A DNA stretch of 64,000 nt from Hyphomicrobiales bacterium (GCA_021286855.1 JAJTBO010000005.1:124001-188000); one strand, 5' to 3'; shown: positions 25,284-33,960, numbered from the stretch's first letter. The notes: generated by a model not told the origin, from the sequence alone. Translations and numbers: made by a program.

Positions 25284-27227
25284 TCACCCGCGCGGCGCGC
25301 CGGCGGCGAGCCCGCTCGGCCCGCCCGACCCGTGGGCGCGCCGGATCTCCTTGGCCTCTTCCGCCAACTCCTGCTCGCGACGTGCGAATTCTTCCTTGCG
25401 CCGGGCGATGTCGCGCGAAAAGCCGAGGATCCGCGCCTCCACCGTCTCGTCGGCGTCCGGCCCGATCGTCGCCACCTCGCGGTCGAGATCGCGCTCCATC
25501 TGCCGAAGCTCCAACCGATCGAGGAAGTGCCACAGGCACTGCTCGACCCAGGTCTCCGGCGGATGATGGCCGAGCACCTTGAACCGCGCCCTGAGATGCC
25601 GGCCGCTCGGCTCGACGACCCGTCCCGCCTCGTCGGTGACCTCGCCGCCGTGCAACTCCTCGAGCAGGAAGAAGAAGCGCGGATCGATCCCGTCGTAGAA
25701 GGAGGAGACAGAGAGATCGGCGACCTCGGTCGCCATCCGATGCAGCTCGCGCTTGAACGCCTCGTGCGGCTCCAGCCCGAAGTCGAGCGCCAGGATGCGC
25801 TCCGCCGCCGCCTCGAAGAGATCGGGGAACTCGACGCACAAGCCCAGCACCACCCGTTCGAGCCCGACCAGATCGCCGCCCGGCATCGGCGGCATCGCCT
25901 GCCGCTCGGCGGCGCTCGGCCGCGCCCCCGGCCGCCCCCGCCCCTCGCCGCGCTCGCTGGTCCAGAACAGATTGGAGAGCTTCAGCCGGAAGCGCAGCTG
26001 GTAGGCGCGCTGGACGCGGGCGTCCTTGATCTCGTGAACGAGGTCTTCGAGCCGCTTTTCGAGCGCCGCCTTGCGTTCCGGCGTGTCGATCGGCGTCCCC
26101 TGCGTCTCCCGCTCCCACAGCACGTCGGCGAGCGGCACGGCGCGCGCCATCTCGGCGCGGAACGCCTCCGCCCCGCCGGATTGGACCAGTTCGTCCGGAT
26201 CCTTGCCGTCGGGCAGGAAGACGAAGTTGAAGGAGAAGCCGGATTTGAGATGCGGCAGGATCCGGTCGATCGCCCGATGCGCCGCCTTGATCCCGGCCCG
26301 GTCGCCGTCGAAACAGACCAGCGGTTCGGCCGCGAAGCGCCACATCCGCTGGATCTGATCTTCGGTGAAGGCGGTGCCGAGGGTGGCCACCACCGCCGGA
26401 ATGCCGGCCTGCCAGACCGCGATGGCGTCGAGATAGCCCTCGACCACGATCACCGAGCCCTGGTCGTAGGCCGCAGCCCTGGCCCGGTGGCCGTTGAACA
26501 GCATCAGCCCCTTGTGGAAGAGCTCCGTCTCCGGCGAATTGAGGTACTTCGGATTGTCCTCGCTCGACAGCGCCCGGCCGCCGAAGGCGACCACCCGGCC
26601 GCGCTCGTCCTGGATCGGGATCATCAGCCGATTGCGGAAGCGATCGTAGCTCGCCCGCCCGTCGTCCGGCTTGATCAGGAGCCCGGCGTCGACCATCGAT
26701 TGTTCGTCGACGCCCTTCCCGAGGAGATGCCGCTTCAAGGCCTCGCGCTCGGCCGGAGCATAGCCGATGCGAAATTCGCGCACCGTCCGCGCCTCGAGCC
26801 GCCGCTTCTCGACATAGGCCCGCGCCGCCGCGCCGCCGGAGAGCTTGAGGCTCTCCTCGAAGAACCGCCCCGCCATCTCGCAGACGTCGGCGAGGCTGGC
26901 GCGATGGCGCTCCCGCTTCTCCTCGCGCGCGTCGGGCTTGGGCAGCGCGACCCCGGTCTCCGCCGCCAATCTCTCGACCGCTTCGGGGAACGAGAGCCCC
27001 TCCGTCTCCATTAGGAAGCGGAACACGTCGCCGTGCTTGCCGGACGAGAAGCAGTGATAGAAGCCCTTCTGATCGTTGACGAAGAAGGATGGCGTCTTTT
27101 CCGGGTTGAACGGCGAGAGCCCGGCGAACTCCCTGCCCTGCCGCTTCAGCCGCACGCGCCGCCCCACGACTTCCGACACCGGAAGCCGAGCACGGATCTC
27201 GTCGAGGAGGTGCGGCGGGTATTTCAT
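25284..27227 (-). CDS. dnaG: DNA primase DnaG
   Basis: A 647-residue primase that makes RNA primers for replication. The N-terminal domain shows GLSPFNPEKTPSFFVNDQKG and HCFSSGKHGD. Compared with the usual CHC2 zinc site, residues 38, 41 and 62 are Ser, Asn and Ser and only Cys59 remains, so zinc binding there is doubtful. The TOPRIM core has EGYLDAIA and CFDGDRAG with the catalytic acidic residues. The C-terminal third is the DnaB-interacting region. An A/T-rich TATATT lies 7 bases before the ATG. It follows irr (82 bp) and precedes rpoD, the common dnaG-rpoD order. Confidence 0.95.
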   Translation of the reverse strand: MKYPPHLLDEIRARLPVSEVVGRRVRLKRQGREFAGLSPFNPEKTPSFFVNDQKGFYHCFSSGKHGDVFRFLMETEGLSFPEAVERLAAETGVALPKPDAREEKRERHRASLADVCEMAGRFFEESLKLSGGAAARAYVEKRRLEARTVREFRIGYAPAEREALKRHLLGKGVDEQSMVDAGLLIKPDDGRASYDRFRNRLMIPIQDERGRVVAFGGRALSSEDNPKYLNSPETELFHKGLMLFNGHRARAAAYDQGSVIVVEGYLDAIAVWQAGIPAVVATLGTAFTEDQIQRMWRFAAEPLVCFDGDRAGIKAAHRAIDRILPHLKSGFSFNFVFLPDGKDPDELVQSGGAEAFRAEMARAVPLADVLWERETQGTPIDTPERKAALEKRLEDLVHEIKDARVQRAYQLRFRLKLSNLFWTSERGEGRGRPGARPSAAERQAMPPMPGGDLVGLERVVLGLCVEFPDLFEAAAERILALDFGLEPHEAFKRELHRMATEVADLSVSSFYDGIDPRFFFLLEELHGGEVTDEAGRVVEPSGRHLRARFKVLGHHPPETWVEQCLWHFLDRLELRQMERDLDREVATIGPDADETVEARILGFSRDIARRKEEFARREQELAEEAKEIRRAHGSGGPSGLAAGAPRG

Positions 27228-27309
27228 CCGCTCAATATAGGGGAAGGATGTCGCGCCGACATCCGGTCGCGGGACTTCTCACCGACATTCGCGTTCCGGA
27301 ACCCTGCGC

Positions 27310-27792
27310 TCACGCCTCCCGACGCCGGACCCGGACCACAACGTCGACGTCCTCGAGCTCGAGGCCCGGCGGCAGATGCGGCATGCCGACCACCTGCAAT
27401 TCGCCCGGCGCGATGTCGATCACCTCGCCGGTCGTCGCGTCGTAGAGATGGTGATGCGAGGCGGTGTTCGAATCGAACACCACCTTCTCCGCGTCGATGA
27501 TCAGACGGCGCAGCAGCCCGGAGCGTTCGAACAGATCGAGCGTGTTGTAGACCGTCGCCCGGCTGATCTCCGGCATCACCGCCTTGGCCCGTGCCCACAC
27601 CTGATCGGCGCTGAGATGGATCGGCCGGGTCAGGAGCACCCGCGCGATGACCAGCCGCTGCAGCGTCAGCGCCACGCCCTGGGCCCTGAGCTTCTCGGCG
27701 AGCGCCTGATCGGTCATCTCGCCGACGCCGTCGGCCGGCGCATGCGGCACCGACGTCTCCGTCAACAGCGGCGAAAGAAGAGAACGACCCAT
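27310..27792 (-). CDS. irr: Irr, iron-response regulator of the Fur family
   Basis: A 160-residue Fur-family repressor/activator. The DNA-binding part is at ~35-95 (GVALTLQRLVIARVLL and SRATVYNTLDLFERSGLL). The metal/heme site has the three histidines H113-H115 in NTASHHHLYD, the mark of rhizobial Irr, which is degraded or released when heme is available. The N-terminal heme motif with Cys-Pro known in Bradyrhizobium is absent here (only Leu/Ser/Pro residues). The first ~26 residues are not conserved, so Met26 could be the true start. It follows the cytochrome c peroxidase gene on the same strand, past a terminator. Confidence 0.88.
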   Translation of the reverse strand: MGRSLLSPLLTETSVPHAPADGVGEMTDQALAEKLRAQGVALTLQRLVIARVLLTRPIHLSADQVWARAKAVMPEISRATVYNTLDLFERSGLLRRLIIDAEKVVFDSNTASHHHLYDATTGEVIDIAPGELQVVGMPHLPPGLELEDVDVVVRVRRREA

Positions 27793-27878
27793 GTTTCACG
27801 CTCCTCGGACGGGCAAGGACGCCATCGTGCCACGGCGCGTCCGCCCTCGATAGATCCGGTCCATTCCCGAGACCGGTG

Positions 27879-27908
27879 AAAAGAGGAGAGCGCCCCTCGG
27901 CGCTCTCC
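27879..27908 (-). terminator. Rho-independent terminator after cytochrome c peroxidase
   Basis: A perfect 10-bp stem (27885-27894 with 27899-27908) with loop CCTC is followed on the minus strand by TCTTTT. It separates the peroxidase gene from irr. Confidence 0.8.
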
Positions 27909-27946
27909 GATCGCGGGCGGCGCGGGCGGCTCCCCGCGCGCCGGTC

Positions 27947-28948
27947 TCAGCCGAAGGGCTTCGGCCGCGGCGTCTTGTCGGTCGAGGGCGGCAGGATCGG
28001 CAGCTCGAAGTCGGGCTGCTTGCCGGTCAACGACTTCAGGAAGGCGACGATCTCGGCGTTCTCTTCCGGCGTGAACGCCTTGCCGAGCTGCAGCTTGCCC
28101 ATCGTCTCCACCGCTTCCGGCAGGGTCTTGGCCGCGCCGTCGTGGAAATAGGGATAGGTCAGCTCGACGTTGCGGAGCGTCGGAACCTTGAAGTTGAACC
28201 GGTCGGCGTCCTTGCCGGTGACGGCGGCGAGGCCGACCGCCTTCGACTTGGTCTGATAGGGCTCGACCACGCCCATCTTCTGGAACGACGACCCGCCGAC
28301 CGCCGGCCCGTTGTGACAGGCGACGCAACCGGAGTCCTTGAAGAGCGCATAGCCCTTCTCTTCCTGCGCCGTCAGCGCCGCCTTGTCGCCCTGCAGCCAC
28401 TTGTCGAAGCGCGAGTTCGGCGTGACCAGCGTCTCCTCGAAGGCGGCGATCGCCGTCGTCACCCGGTCGATGTCGACGCCCGGCGAGCCGAAGGCCTCGG
28501 CGAACATCGCCTCATAGGCCGGGATCGACTTCAGCACGTCGACGGCGAGCGCATGGGTGAAGCCCATCTCGCCCGGATTGGCGATCGGCCCGCCGGCCTG
28601 CGCCTTCAGATCCTTGGCGCGGCCGTCCCAGAACTGGGCGAGGTTCATCGACGAGTTCAGCACCGTCGGCGCGTTGATCGGTCCCTGCTGCCAGTGGTCG
28701 CCGATCGAGGTTTCGAGGTTGTCGGTACCGCCCATCGACAGGTTGTGGCACGAGTTGCAGGAGATGAAGCCGGACTTCGACAGGCGGGGATCGAAATAGA
28801 GCTTCTTGCCCAGTTCGACCATCGCCGGTTTGGTCACCACGGCGGGTTGGATCGGTTGGATCGGCTCGTCGGAGGCGGCCGCGGCGAGCGCGGTCGATCC
28901 GGCGAGAAGGGCGAGGGATGCGAGTGCGACGAACATCGGGCGCGGCAT
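27947..28948 (-). CDS. Di-heme cytochrome c peroxidase
   Basis: A 333-residue periplasmic enzyme that reduces H2O2 to water with electrons from cytochrome c. The signal peptide is residues 1-~25. Two heme c sites are seen: CNSCH (Cys64, Cys67, His68) for the peroxidatic heme and CVACH (Cys208, Cys211, His212) for the electron-transfer heme. Other family segments are GKKLYFDPRLSKSG, QFWDGRAKDL and GFTHAL. A dyad like the Irr box is 128 bp upstream, and irr itself is the next gene downstream, so iron control is plausible. The C-terminus is a short proline-rich tail. Confidence 0.94.
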   Translation of the reverse strand: MPRPMFVALASLALLAGSTALAAAASDEPIQPIQPAVVTKPAMVELGKKLYFDPRLSKSGFISCNSCHNLSMGGTDNLETSIGDHWQQGPINAPTVLNSSMNLAQFWDGRAKDLKAQAGGPIANPGEMGFTHALAVDVLKSIPAYEAMFAEAFGSPGVDIDRVTTAIAAFEETLVTPNSRFDKWLQGDKAALTAQEEKGYALFKDSGCVACHNGPAVGGSSFQKMGVVEPYQTKSKAVGLAAVTGKDADRFNFKVPTLRNVELTYPYFHDGAAKTLPEAVETMGKLQLGKAFTPEENAEIVAFLKSLTGKQPDFELPILPPSTDKTPRPKPFG

Positions 28949-29075
28949 GGGACGCCTCCATCGGATCGGCCGGCATGGGTCCGGCGTTTTTCCTCTCGAG
29001 ACCGCCCCGACGCCCTCTCGCCCGCGCCGCCGTCTCCGCCGCGGACCGCCGAACCGGTCTGGACGCTTCCTCGCA

Positions 29076-29092
29076 TTTGGACTTCGTCTAAA
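29076..29092 (-). promoter_or_regulatory. Candidate Irr box (ICE-like) upstream of cytochrome c peroxidase
   Basis: On the minus strand the site is TTTAGAC, GAA, GTCCAAA: an imperfect dyad with 6 of 7 symmetric pairs, and its left half matches the TTTAGA half-site of iron-control elements recognised by Irr. It is 128 bp before the peroxidase start. Confidence 0.45.
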
Positions 29093-29106
29093 ACTTGCGA
29101 TGAATC

Positions 29107-29137
29107 AAAAATCCCTGCGGCGTTTCCACCGCAGGGA
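29107..29137 (-). terminator. Rho-independent terminator after yqeY
   Basis: On the minus strand a 9-bp stem (TCCCTGCGG and CCGCAGGGA) with an 8-base loop is followed by a T5 run. It lies 41 bp after the yqeY stop. Confidence 0.85.
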
Positions 29138-29177
29138 CAGCCTGTCGCAGCAATGTCTTCCGCCGTCCGCGGCCGGA

Positions 29178-29633
29178 TCAGCCGACGAGCGCCGCCTTGA
29201 CCAGACCGGAGGCCTTGGAGAAGTCCATCTTGCCGGCGAAGCGCTCCTTCAGCGCCGCCATGACGCGGCCCATGTCCTTCGGCCCGGCAGCGCCGAGTTC
29301 GGCGACGAGGCTCCCGATCGCTTCCCGAGCCTCCGCCTCGTCCATCTGGCGCGGCATGAACTCGCGGATCACCGCGATCTCGGCGCGCTCCTTGGCGGCG
29401 AGCTCGGGGCGACCGCCGTCGTCGTAGAGCTTGGCCGAATCCTCGCGGCTCTTGACCAGCTTGGCGAAGAGTTCGGTCGCCTCGGCGTCCGAGACGCCTT
29501 CGCCCTTGCCGTCGGTGCGCGCGGCGATGTCCTTGTCCTTCAGCGCCGAGGTCATCATCCGCAGCGTCGACAGCCGTTCCTTCTCGCCGGCCTTCATCGC
29601 GGCCTTCACGGCGGCGTTCAGTTCTTCGCGCAT
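29178..29633 (-). CDS. yqeY: GatB/YqeY domain protein
   Basis: A 151-residue helical protein related to the tail domain of the amidotransferase subunit GatB. The family pattern is LNAAVKAAMKAGEKERLSTLRMM near the N-terminus, EIAVIREFMPRQMDEAE in the middle, and KDMGRVMAALKERFAGKMDFSKAS at the end. The role may be in tRNA-dependent amidation or tRNA binding, but it is not proved. GAGGAGAA precedes the ATG by four bases. It is divergent from carA with 246 bp between, an arrangement common in Hyphomicrobiales. Confidence 0.92.
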   Translation of the reverse strand: MREELNAAVKAAMKAGEKERLSTLRMMTSALKDKDIAARTDGKGEGVSDAEATELFAKLVKSREDSAKLYDDGGRPELAAKERAEIAVIREFMPRQMDEAEAREAIGSLVAELGAAGPKDMGRVMAALKERFAGKMDFSKASGLVKAALVG

Positions 29634-29733
29634 CGCGTTCTCCTCGTCGTGCGGTTCGACCTCGGTGGGCCGCTCGCGTCTCCCATAGACCAAAACGGCG
29701 GTGGAGGGGATGGGGGCGCCCGCCTCGCTCGGG

Positions 29734-29762
29734 TTGACCGCCCTCGGGCTTCCCCCTATATC
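29734..29762 (+). promoter_or_regulatory. Sigma-70 promoter of carA
   Basis: TTGACC (29734-29739), a 17-bp spacer and TATATC (29757-29762) form a near-consensus promoter. The start of transcription would be near 29769, leaving a GC-rich leader of about 110 nt before carA. Confidence 0.65.
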
Positions 29763-29879
29763 CCGCCCGATCGAGCGGGCGACGACCTTCGCGGGGTCGG
29801 ACGTCGCGCGCCCGGACGCGCGCCTTCGGGCGCGGCGACCGGGACACCGCCCTCTGCGCCCACGCGCGACCCCACGCGG

Positions 29880-31088
29880 ATGAACGAGATGACCGACGAC
29901 GTCTGGGCGGAAGCGAAACCCACCGCGCTCCTGGTGCTGGCCGACGGAACCGTCATCGAAGGCGTCGGCCTCGGCGCGGTCGGCTCGGCGGTCGGCGAGG
30001 TCTGCTTCAACACCGCCATCACCGGCTATCAGGAGATCCTGACCGATCCCTCCTACGCCGGCCAGATCATCACCTTCACCTTCCCGCACATCGGCAACGT
30101 CGGCGTCAACGACGAGGACATCGAGACCGTCAACATGGCCTCGACCTCCGGCGTGCGCGGCTGCGTGCTCAAGGCCGACGTCACCTCGCCCTCGAACTGG
30201 CGCGCCGCCCGCGACCTCGACGCGTGGCTGAAGGCGCGCGGCATCGTCGGCCTCGCCGGCGTCGACACCCGGGCGCTGACCGCGCTGATCCGCGAGAAGG
30301 GCATGCCCAACGCGGTGATCGCCCATGCGCCGGACGGAAACTTCGACCTTGCCGCCCTGAAGGCGGAAGCCGCCGCCTGGCCGGGCCTCGAGGGCATGGA
30401 TCTGGTGCCGATGGTCACCTCCGGCCAGTCCTTCGTCTGGGACGAGACCACCTGGAAGCTCGGCGAGGGCTACGGCCGCCAGACCGCGCCCGCCCATCAC
30501 GTCGTCGCCCTCGACTTCGGCGTCAAGCGCAACATTCTGCGGCTTCTCGCCGACGCCGGCTGCAAGGTCACCGTCCTGCCGGCGACCGCCACGACGCAAG
30601 ACGTCCTCGCCCTGAAGCCCGACGGCGTGTTCCTGTCGAACGGCCCGGGCGACCCGGCCGCGACCGGCGAATATGCGGTGCCGACCATCAAGGGCGTGAT
30701 CGAGGCCGGTCTGCCGACCTTCGGCATCTGCCTCGGCCATCAGATGCTGGCGCTGGCGCTCGGCGCCAAGACCATGAAGATGCATCAGGGCCACCACGGT
30801 GCCAATCATCCGGTCAAGGACTTCACCACCGACAAGGTCGAGATCACCTCGATGAACCACGGTTTCGCCGTCGACCACGACAGCCTGCCGGCCGGCGTGA
30901 AGGAGACCCACGTCTCGCTCTTCGACGGTTCGAACTGCGGCATCGCGGTCGAGGGCAAGCCGATCTTCTCGGTGCAGTACCACCCGGAGGCCTCGCCCGG
31001 CCCCCGCGACAGCCACTATCTCTTCACCCGCTTCATCAACCTGATCCGGGAGAAGAAGGGCGAGGCGAAGCTGGCCGAGCGGGCGTGA
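29880..31088 (+). CDS. carA: Carbamoyl-phosphate synthase small subunit CarA
   Basis: A 402-residue glutamine amidotransferase subunit that feeds ammonia to CarB for carbamoyl phosphate, the precursor of pyrimidines and arginine. The N-terminal CPSase_sm_chain domain contains GEVCFNTAITGYQEILTDPSY (in two segments, ~38-58). The GATase1 domain has DFGVKRNILR, LSNGPGDP, the nucleophile Cys in FGICLGHQ, and the QYHPEASPGPRDS His/Glu pair. The ATG at 29880 is used; ATG 29889 is an alternative. Neither has a strong ribosome site. carB is 4.9 kb away on the same strand, with four unrelated genes between. A palindromic terminator follows. Confidence 0.96.
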   Translation: MNEMTDDVWAEAKPTALLVLADGTVIEGVGLGAVGSAVGEVCFNTAITGYQEILTDPSYAGQIITFTFPHIGNVGVNDEDIETVNMASTSGVRGCVLKADVTSPSNWRAARDLDAWLKARGIVGLAGVDTRALTALIREKGMPNAVIAHAPDGNFDLAALKAEAAAWPGLEGMDLVPMVTSGQSFVWDETTWKLGEGYGRQTAPAHHVVALDFGVKRNILRLLADAGCKVTVLPATATTQDVLALKPDGVFLSNGPGDPAATGEYAVPTIKGVIEAGLPTFGICLGHQMLALALGAKTMKMHQGHHGANHPVKDFTTDKVEITSMNHGFAVDHDSLPAGVKETHVSLFDGSNCGIAVEGKPIFSVQYHPEASPGPRDSHYLFTRFINLIREKKGEAKLAERA

Positions 31089-31130
31089 TCGCCGCGCCGA
31101 TCTCCCTTCCCCACACTTCGACGCCATGCG

Positions 31131-31162
31131 AAAGAGCCGCCCGATCGGGCGGCTCTTTCTCG
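31131..31162. terminator. Bidirectional terminator between carA and the metallopeptidase gene
   Basis: AAAGAG, then an uninterrupted palindrome through 31131-31158, ending CTCTTT and followed by CTCGTT. The 14-bp arms and flanking A and T runs suit termination from both converging genes. Confidence 0.85.
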
Positions 31163-31191
31163 TTGTTTCCACGGGGAGACCACGGCTCGTG

Positions 31192-32151
31192 TCAGAGCGT
31201 CGACGCTTTGAACGTGTCGCAACTCCCGAGCCTTCCGCTCTGGAAGCCGGTCTTGAACCAGCGCACCCGCTGTTCCGAGGAGCCGTGGGTGAAGCTGTCC
31301 GGCACGACGTAGCCGCGCATCGTCTTCTGGATCGAATCGTCGCCGATGCGCGAGGCCGCGTTGAGCGCCTCCTCGATGTCGCCCGGCTCGATGAAGTCGC
31401 GCTCCTTCTGGGCGAAATGCGCCCACACCCCGGCGAAACAGTCCGCCTGCAGCTCGACCTTGACCGAAGCGCGGTTCTGCTCGCGCTCGCTCATCCGGGC
31501 GCGCGCCTGATTGAAGGCCGGCAGGATGCCGAGCTGGTCCTGCACGTGATGGCCGATTTCATGGGCGATCACATAGGCCTGGGCGAAGTCGCCCGGCGCT
31601 CTGAACCGCGTCTTCAGTTCGTCGTAGAAGGCGAGGTCGATGTAGACCTTGCCGTCGGCGGGACAATAGAACGGCCCGGTCGCCGCGTTCGCCTGCCCGC
31701 AGGCCGAGCGCGTCGCGCCGGAGAACATGACGAGCGTCGGCTCGACGTAGCGCATCCCCGCCGCCCGCGGCACGAGCTCGCCGGCCTGGGTGGGAAGGAT
31801 CTCCTTCCACCGGTCCTCGGTGTCGCCGAGCACCACCGCGACGAAGCGCGTCAGCTGATCCTTGTTCGCCACCGTCTGACGTTGGACCGGCCGCTGCTGG
31901 AACTGCTGCGACGACGAGCCCGGCCCGACCGGCATGCCGGAGAGCAGCGTCAGCGGATTGATGCCGAGCAGCCAGGCGACGATCAACACGATCGCGATCG
32001 TGCCGATGCCGCCGCCGCCGAGATTGATCGGGAGGCCGCCGAAGCCGCCGCCCGAATAGCCGCCGCGTCCCCCCGAGTCGTCGCCGCCGAAGCCGCCGTC
32101 GTCGCGACGATCCTCGATGTTGGAGCTCTCGCGGTGACCTTCCCAGCGCAT
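31192..32151 (-). CDS. Neutral zinc metallopeptidase, YpfJ family
   Basis: A 319-residue membrane-anchored protein of PF04228. A Gly-rich cytoplasmic start (residues 1-48) is followed by one membrane helix (~49-66) and a periplasmic domain with the zinc site HEIGHH (197-202), the downstream ELQADCFAG and a conserved cysteine set (C151, C163). No substrate is known for the family, and proteolytic activity has rarely been shown. It is transcribed alone, convergent with carA and divergent from the second PEBP gene (253 bp). Confidence 0.9.
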   Translation of the reverse strand: MRWEGHRESSNIEDRRDDGGFGGDDSGGRGGYSGGGFGGLPINLGGGGIGTIAIVLIVAWLLGINPLTLLSGMPVGPGSSSQQFQQRPVQRQTVANKDQLTRFVAVVLGDTEDRWKEILPTQAGELVPRAAGMRYVEPTLVMFSGATRSACGQANAATGPFYCPADGKVYIDLAFYDELKTRFRAPGDFAQAYVIAHEIGHHVQDQLGILPAFNQARARMSEREQNRASVKVELQADCFAGVWAHFAQKERDFIEPGDIEEALNAASRIGDDSIQKTMRGYVVPDSFTHGSSEQRVRWFKTGFQSGRLGSCDTFKASTL

Positions 32152-32404
32152 CGATCCGTCCTCGCCCTCGCGCGCCTCGCGCGTCGTCGAGGAAACTTAT
32201 ACCGGCTCGCGGGGTTCCCATGAAGGAGAAAGCGCTCCGGCGTCTTTCGCTCTCGTCTCGACCTCTCTCCTCCGTCGTCATGCCACGCGGTCATTCGACA
32301 TGCCGCGAGCGGATCGGCACGAAAGTCGGGCGCATCGGCGCCGCGGCGTCCGCGACCGCCGCCTAGTCTGACGACATTCGATCCAACGAGCCCAGGAGCC
32401 GTCG

Positions 32405-32950
32405 ATGCGCCACCTTTTCTCCTCCGCCGCCGTCCTGCTGTCGCTGGCGGCGTCTTCCGCCGACGCCGCCGATTTCCGCGTGAGCGTGCCCGGTCACGAA
32501 AGCGGGTCCTTCGCCGCAGAGGAATATTTCGACGGTTTCGGATGCGCCGGCGTCAATCGCTCTCCCGAGATCGTCTGGTCCGGCGCTCCCGCCGACGCCA
32601 AGAGCTTCGTCGTCACGGTCTACGACCCGGATGCGCCGACCGGCTCGGGGTGGTGGCATTGGATCGCGGCCGATCTGCCCGCCGGCACGACGCGCTTGCC
32701 GGCGCACCGCCCCGGCGTCGATGCGATCTTGCCCAAGGGCGCGATCGAGATCCGCAACGACTACGGCAAGGCCGGTTGGGGCGGCCCCTGCCCGCCGGTC
32801 GGCGAGGTGCATCGCTACGAGATCGCCGTCACGGCGCTGAAGGTCGATCGCCTGCCGTTGCCCGCCGATCCCAGCGCCGCGCTCGTCGGTTACCTGACGC
32901 GCGCCAACGCCCTCGCCACGGCGCGCGCCACTCTCCTCGGGCGTCGTTGA
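32405..32950 (+). CDS. YbhB/YbcL-family (PEBP-like) protein, exported
   Basis: A 181-residue PEBP-family protein with a signal peptide (residues 1-~21, ending SADAAD), so it is probably periplasmic like E. coli YbcL. Anion-site motifs are VYDPDAPTGSGWWHWI (~74-89), KGAIEIRNDYGKAGWGGPCPP (in two parts, ~113-132) and GEVHRYEI. Its core is close to that of the unexported homologue at 19424-19909, which suggests ancient duplication. A possible ribosome site, AGGAG, is 8 bases before the ATG. An AraC-type regulator follows at 42 bp on the same strand. Confidence 0.88.
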   Translation: MRHLFSSAAVLLSLAASSADAADFRVSVPGHESGSFAAEEYFDGFGCAGVNRSPEIVWSGAPADAKSFVVTVYDPDAPTGSGWWHWIAADLPAGTTRLPAHRPGVDAILPKGAIEIRNDYGKAGWGGPCPPVGEVHRYEIAVTALKVDRLPLPADPSAALVGYLTRANALATARATLLGRR

Positions 32951-32992
32951 GCCCGAGATGACGGCTCGGCGTCCGTCTGACATGATCCTCCG

Positions 32993-33883
32993 ATGACCGG
33001 CCCTTTCGACATCCGAGAAGACGCAAGCCGCCGTCGCGTCGTCGCCGAACGGCGGGGAATCGGCGTCACGGCCGAAATCCGCCAAGGAAGCGACCTGCGC
33101 TTCGACCGCCTGATCGCCGATCGCCCGACGCTGGTCGTCGTCGACGCCGGCGCCAAGATCCTCTTCGTCGGAGCGCGGTCGCTGACCATCCGCCCCGGCG
33201 AAGCGGTCTTCTTCCTGCCCGGCCTCGTCTTCGACGTGATCAATCGCCCGCCGGCGCACGGCGACTATCGTGCTCGCCTCTTCGCATGGGAGGAGGCTCT
33301 GATCGCCGACTTCGTCGAGCCGGGCTTCGCCACGAGCACGCCGTCGATCCATGCCCTGACCGGCCTCGACCGCGACTTCGCGACGGTGTTCGATCGCGCC
33401 GTCGAGGTCGTCTCCGCGCCCCGGACGGCCCCCGATCCGCTCGCCCGCCATCGCGTCGGCGAGCTGTTGTTGTGGCTGACGCTGAACGGCGTCCGGCTCC
33501 CGCCCGCAACCCCGCCGTCCTGGTCGTCGCGACTGCGCCGCCTGCTTCTCGCCGATCTCGCCGGACACTGGACCTCGGCGCGCGCCGCCGACCACCTCGC
33601 GACCGGCGAATCGACCCTGCGCCGCCGCCTCGCGGAGGAGGAGACGAGCTTCGGCTACGTCCTGGCGGACACCCGTATGACGCAGGCGATGAACATGATC
33701 CTGACCACCGACCTGCCGATCGATCGCGTCGCCCTCGACGTCGGTTACGCCTCGCCGTCGCGATTCGCCGCGCGGTTCCGCCATCGCTTCGGCTGCGCCC
33801 CGTCCGAACTGCGCGGTCACCGCCGAGGGATGAGCATGCCTGCGCCGGCTCCTTCGGCGATCGACAGGTCGAACCATCCCTGA
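32993..33883 (+). CDS. AraC-family transcriptional regulator
   Basis: A 296-residue regulator. The N-terminal ~150 residues form a cupin-like sensing domain (RPGEAVFFLPGLVFDV), and the C-terminal ~110 residues carry two helix-turn-helix units: WTSARAADHLATGESTLRRRLAEE and LPIDRVALDVGYASPSRFAARFRHRFG, typical of AraC/XylS. It starts 42 bp after the PEBP gene, with no terminator visible, so both may be co-transcribed. The inducer and targets are unknown. Its stop codon lies in a small tandem repeat. Confidence 0.88.
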   Translation: MTGPFDIREDASRRRVVAERRGIGVTAEIRQGSDLRFDRLIADRPTLVVVDAGAKILFVGARSLTIRPGEAVFFLPGLVFDVINRPPAHGDYRARLFAWEEALIADFVEPGFATSTPSIHALTGLDRDFATVFDRAVEVVSAPRTAPDPLARHRVGELLLWLTLNGVRLPPATPPSWSSRLRRLLLADLAGHWTSARAADHLATGESTLRRRLAEEETSFGYVLADTRMTQAMNMILTTDLPIDRVALDVGYASPSRFAARFRHRFGCAPSELRGHRRGMSMPAPAPSAIDRSNHP

Positions 33884-33940
33884 GATCGACGGCCCTGAGA
33901 TCGACGAGCCCTGGGGTCGACGGGCCCCGAGGTCGACGGG
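33878..33940. repeat. Four-unit imperfect tandem repeat (15-16 bp)
   Basis: Units start at 33878, 33893, 33909 and 33925 and share the pattern CCCTGAGATCGACGG with a few changes. The first unit contains the stop codon of the AraC-type gene. Because each unit holds GTCGAC or ATCGAC, the array can also fold. Confidence 0.75.
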
Positions 33941-33960
33941 CGGATCGAAACGCCGATCAT

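Noticed and set aside
27310-27792. Classical Fur or Zur
   Set aside because: The three-histidine HHH motif, absence of the usual Cys-x2-Cys zinc sites, and iron-linked neighbours favour Irr.
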